This document shows positions 1-4,434 of a stretch of 5,131 bases of DNA, in pieces (position 1 is the stretch's first letter; each line of letters opens with the position of its first letter). The notes beneath the pieces were generated by a model, which saw only the letters and a program-made list of their open reading frames with translations, did no database searches and was not told the DNA's origin. The stretch covers positions 1 through 5,131 of the forward strand of contig JACZTW010000272.1 in the NCBI GenBank assembly GCA_022573485.1, written 5' to 3'. This stretch comes from Planctomycetota bacterium (GTDB lineage: Bacteria; Planctomycetota; Phycisphaerae; UBA1845; CAIVHJ01). A program made the translations under genes and the position numbers.

Positions 1-33
1 GCGCGCCTGGAGGCCGATGATATCGCAAGCCAT
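1..33 (-). CDS. 5' end of an unidentified gene, coupled to the ATPase remnant
   Basis: Only the first 11 codons are inside the window, reading MACDIIGLQAR, so no family can be named. The start is well supported. An AGGAGG Shine-Dalgarno (minus strand, 44 to 39) lies five bases before the ATG, and the ATG overlaps a TGA stop in another frame by one base (TGATG), the usual sign of translational coupling. The frame that ends there (110 to 33) looks like the displaced C-terminal tail of the neighbouring ATPase gene. If so, this gene was the second member of a two-gene unit with the ATPase. AAA_15-type ATPases often sit next to an RloB/DUF4435 or similar effector, but the 11 residues seen do not resemble a recognisable RloB start. 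Its product remains unknown. Confidence 0.55.
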   Translation of the reverse strand, partial: MACDIIGLQAR

Positions 34-110
34 CAGTCCCTCCTGCGTTCTTTCGTTCGCGCCGCCGGGCTCAAAATCCAGTTGGGACCATAAGTAGCTT
101 CTTTTTCTAT
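33..110 (-). pseudogene. Probable out-of-frame C-terminal remnant of the ATPase gene
   Basis: Shifted one base from the ATPase frame, 25 sense codons read through from the truncation point to a TGA at 35-33. They begin IEKEATYGPNW and end TKERRRD. The stretch has a protein-like composition, has no start codon of its own next to a ribosome site, and its stop overlaps the next ATG by one base. That fits the true end of the ATPase gene, left behind when an internal segment with Walker B was lost. A simple one-base frameshift would not restore the missing ~100 residues. That it is a remnant is inference: 25 residues are too few for a firm family match. Confidence 0.4.
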
Positions 111-1033
111 GCAGGATTCAATAGTTCGACGATTCTTCGCGTGCCCTCTGACTCGCGCCGGCAGTTGAAACCAATTGGCCCATCCACGCCATCGTGGAAA
201 AGCTGGAATTCCATTTCTTGATCTTCGCGGACGTTCGGCCCGCTGCCTAGATTCTCGCCTGCTGATTCGTCAGCGGGTTTCATCTCTTTCGTTTCGTAAC
301 CCACAATGCCAACGTCCGCATCCTTCAGCCAACCAAGAAGCCAAGCTCCAAAGCCAGCGCGATCCATCGACGCCTGCCGCGCCGCACGCTTGGCATCGAA
401 ACTTGGATGTCGATTCCATGTAGGATCGTGGTGATTGAGCAGGCGACCAAAGCCAGTCGCCAGCCCTTTGGCCAGCTTGGGAGCGAGCCTGTCCGCAAGG
501 GAGAGCAGCAACGCGTTGCTCCTGAAAGACTCCGCCAGCAGGACGAATTGCTTATCGTTTGTCCAGGGCCCCTCAACATCCCCCTCACGACGTTCAAAAA
601 GGAGTTCCGGCTGATCCGGGGCAAATTCAGTCAGTCTTTCGAGGACGATCTTCTTCTGATCGTACTCGACGAGATACTCATAGACGCGAGCATCGACAAC
701 TGCACGAATGCCCAATTTGATTGGCTCGCTCTTGCTTTTATTGTCCAGAAGGAACGGCTCAAAGGGCGCGAGAGGCCTATCCGACGGCATGAATGCGGAA
801 GACGCGAGCATGTACCATAGTGCAGCGGCGGCTTGTAGGACCGTGGATTTCCCAGAGGCATTGGGTCCGTAGATGGCCGCGCAGCGCAGCAATCGCAGGG
901 GCTCATCCTCGCCCTCCAAGAGTACCTCCACAACTCCACGGGGGTTGCCGGGGTCGATGTCGGTGGCGAGCATTGAGAGATGGAACTCGTCGCGAAACGA
1001 TCCGAAGTTGCGTCCGAACAGCTCAATCAGCAT
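107..1033 (-). pseudogene. AAA_15/COG1106-type ATPase, C-terminally truncated
   Basis: The reading frame gives 308 residues of a cytoplasmic ABC-type ATPase of the AAA_15/AAA_21 (COG1106) kind, found in RloB, AbiL and other defence or DNA-associated modules. The N-terminus MLIELFGRNFGSFRD is the usual opening strand. A perfect Walker A, GPNASGKST, occupies residues 56-64. The middle (VYEYLVEYDQKKIVLERL near 117-134, RSNALLLSLADRL near 171-183) fits the family. The protein stops 13 residues after S295 of ESEGTRR, the signature-like motif. Relatives continue for roughly 80-120 residues with Walker B (hydrophobic stretch plus DE), a D-loop and a switch histidine, all absent here. A further 25 codons in another frame run to the next gene's start. 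Without Walker B, ATP hydrolysis is unlikely, so I call a pseudogene, although the frame itself is intact. The ATG at 1033 follows GGGAGG by nine bases. Confidence 0.75.
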
Positions 1034-1042
1034 CGGTTCATT

Positions 1043-1056
1043 CCTCCCACAGGAGG
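1043..1056 (-). promoter_or_regulatory. Shine-Dalgarno-sequestering hairpin before the ATPase start
   Basis: In the minus-strand transcript CCTCC (1056-1052) can pair with GGAGG (1047-1043) across a TGTG loop. The GGAGG is the ribosome binding site nine bases ahead of the ATPase ATG at 1033. A short five-pair GC-rich stem would hide the site and lower initiation. The complementarity is exact. That it acts as a translational control is inference. Confidence 0.35.
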
Positions 1057-1155
1057 CGCAGGTTTTCTGCGCTCTTGCGAACCTCTAAGCTAGAATCGGC
1101 GTTCTATCGCTGTCATGTTGAGGATCATCCGAACAATCGCGCAGAAAACCTGCGC
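1056..1155. repeat. 17-bp perfect inverted repeat with 66-bp spacer
   Basis: GCGCAGGTTTTCTGCGC at 1056-1072 is the exact reverse complement of 1139-1155. A second, 8-bp inverted pair (GCTAGAAT at 1089-1096 and ATTCTAGC at 1164-1171) interleaves with it. The unit is about 100 bp with no coding capacity and lies directly upstream of the ATPase ribosome site, within its likely leader. It could be a small non-autonomous palindromic element, an operator pair or an RNA stem. No terminator-like T run follows either arm. A 17-bp perfect match is unlikely by chance, but its role is unknown. Confidence 0.6.
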
Positions 1156-1205
1156 TCATATCAATTCTAGCAAGTGAGCCCAGAGAGGACAATACCCATG
1201 CTGTG

Positions 1206-1227
1206 GTGGCGTGCCCACGGGCACAAC
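1206..1227 (-). terminator. Possible terminator hairpin downstream of icd
   Basis: About 46 bases past the icd stop, the minus-strand transcript can form GTGCC-CGTG-GGCAC (1224-1211), with further GG/CC pairing outside a small internal loop. The hairpin is GC-rich and compact but lacks a T run, so it could be a transcript-end structure or a chance palindrome. No stronger terminator was found between icd and the ATPase gene. Confidence 0.25.
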
Positions 1228-1270
1228 CCAACATTTGGTGGTTTGGAGAACGGCAACCAATCTCGCTCGC

Positions 1271-2542
1271 TCAATCCATATGCTTGATGATTGCATCGCC
1301 GAAGGCGCTACACTTGAGCAGGGTGGCGCCTTCCATTTGGCGTTCGAAATCGTAGGTCACGGTTTTGGCGGTAATGGCGCGCTCGATGCCTTTGATGATG
1401 AGGTCGGCGGCTTCGTTCCAGCCCATGTAGCGGAACATCATCTCGCCGGACAAGATCAGCGAACCGGGGTTGACTTTGTCTTGGTCGGCGTATTTGGGGG
1501 CGGTGCCGTGGGTGGCTTCGAAGATGGCGTGGCCGGTGTCGTAGTTGATGTTGCCGCCGGGGGCGATGCCGATCCCGCCGACGCAGGCAGCCAGCGCGTC
1601 GGAAATGTAATCGCCGTTGAGGTTCATCGTGGCGATGACGTCGTACTCGTCGGGCCTCGTCAAAATCTGTTGCAGAAACGCATCGGCGATGACGTCCTTG
1701 ATGATGATGTCCTTGCCCGTTTTGGGATTGCGCATCTTTTGCCAGGGGCCGCCGTCGATCTCGACGGCATCGAAGAGATCCTTGGCGCACAAATAGCCCC
1801 AGTCGCGAAAAGCCCCCTCGGTGAACTTCATGATGTTGCCCTTGTGAACCAGTGTAACACTCTTGCGGTCATGCTCGATGGCATACTTCAGGGCAGCCTT
1901 CATCAGCCGCGTGGTGCCCTCGGCACTGGCGGGTTTGATGCCGAAGCCGGTCGACTTGGGGAAACGCACCTTCTTGGCCCGCTCGGGGAAAGCGTCGCAG
2001 AAGATCTGCTTGAACTTCTCGCAATCGTCGGTGCCGGCCTCGAACTCGATGCCGGCGTAGATGTCTTCGGAATTCTCGCGGAAGATGACCATGTCGGTCT
2101 TTTCCGGATGCTTGAGCGGGCTGGGCACGCCCTTGAAGTAACGAATCGGCCGCAAGCAGACGTATAGATCCAGCTTCTGGCGGAGGGCGACGTTGAGCGA
2201 GGTAATGCCGCCGCCGACCGGCGTGGTCAGCGGGCCTTTGATGCCCACGAGAAATTCCCGAAAAGCCGTCAGCGTTTCTTCCGGCAGCCATTCACCGGTT
2301 CTATCGTGCGCCTTGCCGCCGGCCAAGACCTCCATCCATTCGATCTTGCGCTCGCCGCCGTAGGCCTTTTCGACGGCAGCGTCAAACACGCGCACCGCCG
2401 CACGCCAAATGTCCGGCCCGGTGCCGTCGCCTTCGATGAACGGCATGATGGGGCGATTGGGCACATTCAGTCGGCCGTTGGATTCGGCGGTGATCTTTTC
2501 GCCCGTGGCGGGCACCTGGATGTTCTTCAATTCAACTGCCAT
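1271..2542 (-). CDS. icd: NADP-dependent isocitrate dehydrogenase
   Basis: This 423-residue cytoplasmic TCA-cycle enzyme oxidatively decarboxylates isocitrate to 2-oxoglutarate and yields NADPH. It follows E. coli Icd (416 residues) nearly end to end. Substrate residues are S115 and N117 in TSLNVALRQ, R121, R131, R155, Y162 (ENSEDIYAG) and K234 (VHKGNIMKFTEGAF). Metal-binding aspartates are D284, D311 and D315 (NGDYISD). NADP preference is indicated by K350 and Y351 in HGTAPKYA, plus Y397 and R401 in TYDFER. S115 matches the serine phosphorylated by AceK in enterobacteria, but the preceding Arg is Thr here, and no aceK is visible. The start at 2542 is chosen because an AAGGAG lies seven bases upstream and MAVELKN aligns with the family start. 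The in-frame ATG at 2635 would add 31 unconserved residues running into a repeat. It is divergent from the yciI-like/tpx pair. Confidence 0.97.
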   Translation of the reverse strand: MAVELKNIQVPATGEKITAESNGRLNVPNRPIMPFIEGDGTGPDIWRAAVRVFDAAVEKAYGGERKIEWMEVLAGGKAHDRTGEWLPEETLTAFREFLVGIKGPLTTPVGGGITSLNVALRQKLDLYVCLRPIRYFKGVPSPLKHPEKTDMVIFRENSEDIYAGIEFEAGTDDCEKFKQIFCDAFPERAKKVRFPKSTGFGIKPASAEGTTRLMKAALKYAIEHDRKSVTLVHKGNIMKFTEGAFRDWGYLCAKDLFDAVEIDGGPWQKMRNPKTGKDIIIKDVIADAFLQQILTRPDEYDVIATMNLNGDYISDALAACVGGIGIAPGGNINYDTGHAIFEATHGTAPKYADQDKVNPGSLILSGEMMFRYMGWNEAADLIIKGIERAITAKTVTYDFERQMEGATLLKCSAFGDAIIKHMD

Positions 2543-2583
2543 CACTATGCTCCTTCGAATCGTCGCGGTCGGCGTCGCATCAT

Positions 2584-2898
2584 TTTGGCGTGTGGCCGTC
2601 CCGTAGGGACACTCGATAATAGCCCAGCGATTCATCGCTGGGTTCCGGATCCAAGATCAGCATTCAGTTCCGTAGGGACGGCTGAGGCGCTTGAGATCAA
2701 AGACGTTCGACGTCTTCACTTCAGTCGTCCCTACAGGACTCACTGCTTCAACGGCACCCCGCCATCCCAGCCCCGGCGCGCCGGGACTGGGCTATTTTCA
2801 TCAGGCCCCTACGGGGCCGACATTCACGCAATGCATAACCGCTAAATACGTATCCGGCGTTTTAGCAACTGCCTTTCGCTTCTCGTTTGGCGTGTGGC
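2584..2898. repeat. 13-bp direct repeat bracketing the palindromic element
   Basis: TTTGGCGTGTGGC occurs at 2584-2596 and again at 2886-2898. The left copy abuts the start of the long palindrome. The right copy lies about 65 bp beyond its other end. It could be a target-site duplication of a larger insertion or a repeated binding site. The match is exact, but the off-centre placement weakens the insertion reading. Confidence 0.4.
2594..2821. repeat. Long imperfect palindrome with nested hairpins (MITE- or REP-like)
   Basis: The two halves are imperfect reverse complements around about 2708. The left half reads, in order, CCGTAGGGAC, a spacer, AATAGCCCAG, a hairpin, then GTAGGGACGGCTGA. The minus strand of the right half reads CCGTAGGGGC, AATAGCCCAG, a hairpin, then GTAGGGACGACTGA. 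The GTAGGGAC-type boxes lie at 2603-2610, 2672-2679, 2727-2734 (inverted) and 2805-2812 (inverted, one change). Nested hairpins are CCCAGCGAT/ATCGCTGGG (2623-2642), a GC palindrome inside CCCAG/CTGGG (2766-2791) and AGACGT/ACGTCT (2701-2715) at the centre. There is no transposase. The design suggests a non-autonomous mobile element or a REP-type array. It sits in the upstream region of icd and could affect that gene's transcription. Confidence 0.65.
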
Positions 2899-2988
2899 AG
2901 TAACAACATTATCAGCAGGACCAACGGGCAGCTTAGCTTCGGCGGCGTAGAGTGTCAATTTCGCAGTCGGAACACGCCGTGAGGCTGG

Positions 2989-3016
2989 TTGAATTCCTCA
3001 GGCCCGCGCCTATGAT
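2989..3016 (+). promoter_or_regulatory. Sigma70-type promoter for the yciI-like/tpx pair
   Basis: TTGAAT (2989-2994, four of six consensus bases) and TATGAT (3011-3016, five of six) are separated by 16 bp. Transcription would start near 3023, leaving a leader of about 48 bases before the ATG at 3071. It is the best plus-strand promoter between the divergent genes. Confidence 0.5.
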
Positions 3017-3070
3017 GTCGCATTGCAGACCTGCCGAGGTAATCGAGTTCACTGAGAAAGGCGGATCATC

Positions 3071-3445
3071 ATGAAGACGATGGCAGCACTGGTCTTGGGC
3101 ACGTGCGCCTTGCTGGCGACTGCGGATGACAAGCGCGGCGATCCCGAAGGCATGTCGTGCCGCGATGTCGTGATCGTGCGCTATGTCGACGGCCCCAACG
3201 CAGACGAGTTTTCTACGCATGTGGCCGACCACCTGGAGTTTCTGCGCAAGGGGCTGCAATCCGGGGACATACTCTTCGCCGGTCCCCTGCAAGACGGACC
3301 GGGCGGCTACACTGTTTACGGAATGACGGACAAGAAGAAAGTAGAGAAGCTCGTGCGGCAGGACCCCTTAATTGCAAAAAAGGTCTGCACTTACGAAATG
3401 AATACGTGGATGATGTGTAAAACAGCGCCCGCAGACGGAAAGTAA
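3071..3445 (+). CDS. Exported YciI-like (YCII-related) domain protein
   Basis: The 124-residue product has a signal peptide (MKT, a hydrophobic run over residues 4-16, and a signal peptidase I site after ATA at 16-18), so it should be exported. T11 before C12 does not make a proper lipobox. The mature part is one YCII/YciI-like ferredoxin-fold domain. The family's conserved His lies in HVADHLEFL (H54 most likely), followed by GDILFAGPLQDGPGGY (65-80) with the AGP and GG motifs, and RQDPLIAKKVCTYE (96-109) with the DP motif. YciI proteins are mostly small cytoplasmic proteins whose biochemical role is poorly defined, so an exported one is uncommon. Mature cysteines are C30, C106 and C116. GAAAGG precedes the ATG at 3071 by about nine bases. 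The gene lies 53 bp upstream of tpx in the same direction, probably in one operon, which hints at a redox-related role by context only. Confidence 0.75.
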   Translation: MKTMAALVLGTCALLATADDKRGDPEGMSCRDVVIVRYVDGPNADEFSTHVADHLEFLRKGLQSGDILFAGPLQDGPGGYTVYGMTDKKKVEKLVRQDPLIAKKVCTYEMNTWMMCKTAPADGK

Positions 3446-3451
3446 AACCCG

Positions 3452-3474
3452 ATCCGCAGGCGGGCCGGGCGGAT
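3452..3474 (+). other. Hairpin between the yciI-like gene and tpx
   Basis: ATCCGC (3452-3457) pairs with GCGGAT (3469-3474) around a GC-rich 11-base loop. No T run follows, so it is unlikely to be a full terminator. It may stabilise or process the dicistronic transcript, or be a chance palindrome in GC-rich sequence. Confidence 0.3.
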
Positions 3475-3498
3475 TCACACTAAAGGAGAGCATGACTC

Positions 3499-4023
3499 AT
3501 GCCGGAAGAAAGAACAGACGCACAATCGTTTAAGGGAAATCCATTGACTCTGGTCGGGCCGATCCTGGAATGCGGCACGGCGGCGCCGGACTTCAAACTG
3601 GTCAAGAACGACCTCAGTGACGCCACGCTGGCCAGCTATGCGGGCAAGGTGAAGATCCTCAACGTGTTCCCCTCGCTCGACACGCCGGTGTGCGACACGC
3701 AAATGCGGCGGTTCAATGAGGAGGCGGCCGGACTGGGCGACGATGTGGTCGTGCTGGGCATCAGCCGCGATCTGCCGTTCGCTCAGAAGCGCTGGTGCGG
3801 GGCAGCCGGGGTCGAGCGGGTCGAGACATTGAGTGATTTTCGGGGCAACTTCGGCGAGACCTACGGCGTGCTGATCAAGGACGGCCCGCTCGGCAACCTG
3901 CTCGCCCGGGCGGTGTTCGTGGTGGACAAGGGCGGCAAACTGGTCTACCAGCAAATCGCTCCGGAACTGACCAAGGAGCCCGACTACGCCCCTGTGCTCG
4001 AAGCAGCTAAGAAAGCGCTTTAG
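3499..4023 (+). CDS. tpx: Thiol peroxidase (atypical 2-Cys peroxiredoxin)
   Basis: Tpx reduces hydrogen peroxide and alkyl hydroperoxides and is normally recycled by thioredoxin. The 174-residue protein covers the whole family (E. coli Tpx is 168 residues). The family opening FKGNPLTLVG (11-20) is present. The peroxidatic cysteine is C65 in PSLDTPVC with T62 three residues before it. The resolving cysteine is C100 in LPFAQKRWCG, and the active-site arginine is R137 in LARAVFVVD. The tail TKEPDYAPVLEA is typical. The C65-C100 interval is one residue longer than C61-C95 in E. coli. C25 is an additional cysteine near the N-terminus. AAGGAG (3483-3488) precedes the ATG at 3499 by ten bases. The earlier ATG at 3492 is out of frame and too close to the ribosome site. 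No signal peptide is present, so the enzyme should be cytoplasmic even though the upstream partner is exported. Confidence 0.96.
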   Translation: MPEERTDAQSFKGNPLTLVGPILECGTAAPDFKLVKNDLSDATLASYAGKVKILNVFPSLDTPVCDTQMRRFNEEAAGLGDDVVVLGISRDLPFAQKRWCGAAGVERVETLSDFRGNFGETYGVLIKDGPLGNLLARAVFVVDKGGKLVYQQIAPELTKEPDYAPVLEAAKKAL

Positions 4024-4050
4024 GATTCAATTCGAAGCTCCAGAATCACC

Positions 4051-4137
4051 GAGCCGTGGGCTTCCAGCCCACGCGGACTTGCGTATTGCGAGAGCGTCGC
4101 CCCTATGCACATCCGCGCGGGCTGAAGCCCACGGCTC
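4051..4137. repeat. Inverted pair of REP-like palindromes
   Basis: GAGCCGTGGGCTTCCAGCCC starts the left copy at 4051, which runs to 4076. The right copy (4113-4137) is its reverse complement apart from one inserted C and one substitution. Each copy is itself a hairpin (GTGGGCT pairing with AGCCCAC or AGCCCGC). This is the layout of a BIME: two REP units facing each other around a 36-bp spacer. I recall similar GTGGGCTTCAGCCCAC units as frequent in planctomycete genomes, which cannot be verified here. Confidence 0.7.
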
Positions 4138-4141
4138 TTTT
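4051..4141 (+). terminator. tpx: Probable rho-independent terminator of the tpx operon
   Basis: The inverted REP-like copies would form a stable stem ending in CCCACGGCTC, followed at once by TTTT (4138-4141). It starts 27 bases past the tpx stop, and the next plus-strand promoter lies about 140 bp further on. The T run is short, so termination efficiency is uncertain. Confidence 0.45.
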
Positions 4142-4283
4142 CACAGCACGAACGTTCCCTGACGGTTGCGGCTCTGGATGTCTGCCAGCGCCCTAAGGTC
4201 TGCGGTTCCAAGGACTTCCATCTCCGGCGGTACCCTCGTCCCGGACTTCCCTCATCAAAATTCGCTCCATTGGCCGGCGGCGG

Positions 4284-4289
4284 TATAAT
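4284..4289 (+). promoter_or_regulatory. -10 box of a sigma70-type promoter for the secreted-protein gene
   Basis: A perfect TATAAT sits in GCGGTATAATG. The hexamer 17 bp upstream, TTCGCT (4261-4266), matches TTGACA only weakly. Transcription from about 4296 would give a leader of roughly 140 bases before the ATG at 4435, long enough for leader control, although no known riboswitch is recognised in it. Confidence 0.45.
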
Positions 4290-4434
4290 GTTCGGGCGAG
4301 GTTATCATTGCCCGGCCCGGATGCGGGACCTAAGATCAATTTGGCCGGTGTGCGACTCGCTTTGCGTTTGAGTGTATAGAAGGTAGCCACGCACAGTGCC
4401 ACCGAACTTTTCATCCTGGCGAGCGAATAATAAT

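Larger units (their letters stand above)
2543..3070. other. Intergenic region between divergent icd and yciI-like gene
   Basis: This 528-bp stretch has no convincing gene. It holds the icd ribosome site (2555-2550), a long imperfect palindrome (about 2594-2821), a 13-bp direct repeat (2584-2596 and 2886-2898) and a plus-strand promoter (2989-3016). A clear minus-strand promoter for icd was not found. TATTAT (2621-2616) and GATAAT (2913-2908) are -10-like, but neither has a good -35. Bases 2823-2985 otherwise show nothing I can identify. Confidence 0.6.
4024..4434. other. Intergenic region between tpx and the secreted-protein gene
   Basis: In these 411 bases I see the REP-like pair (4051-4137), a TATAAT promoter (4284-4289) and a leader of about 140 bases before the next start. 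Bases 4142-4260 show no gene, RNA or repeat I can support. Short open frames here lack ribosome sites. Confidence 0.55.

Noticed and set aside
95..115. Programmed -1 frameshift at the A-run after the ATPase stop
   Set aside because: The A-rich heptamer lies after the in-frame TAG, so ribosomes would stop before reaching it. The shifted frame adds only 25 residues and no Walker B.
407..820. Plus-strand open frame opposite the ATPase gene
   Set aside because: Antisense to a frame with a clear Walker A and family-like sequence. It has no ribosome site and no recognisable domain.
1091..1096. TAGAAT as a plus-strand -10 box
   Set aside because: No suitable -35 lies upstream and no plus-strand gene follows before icd, which is on the minus strand.
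793..1170. Plus-strand frame spanning the ATPase start and the inverted repeat
   Set aside because: Its Arg/Ser/Pro-rich translation overlaps conserved coding sequence and the repeat in the wrong strand. Nothing supports expression.
1211..2167. 318-codon open frame on the plus strand opposite icd
   Set aside because: It lies entirely antisense to the highly conserved icd, has a low-complexity Gly/Val/Asp/Ala-rich translation that mirrors GC-rich codons, and lacks a ribosome site. It is a shadow frame.
2543..2635. 31-residue N-terminal extension of isocitrate dehydrogenase from an upstream ATG
   Set aside because: The extension is not conserved in the family and overlaps the palindromic repeat. 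The start at 2542 has an AAGGAG at proper spacing.
2594..2821. CRISPR-like array suggested by repeated GTAGGGAC boxes
   Set aside because: The boxes alternate orientation, are only about 8-10 bp long and are unevenly spaced inside a palindrome, unlike direct CRISPR repeats with uniform spacers.
4321..4371. 16-codon leader peptide in the 5' region of the secreted-protein gene
   Set aside because: No ribosome site precedes the ATG and the translation shows no attenuation-like codon run.
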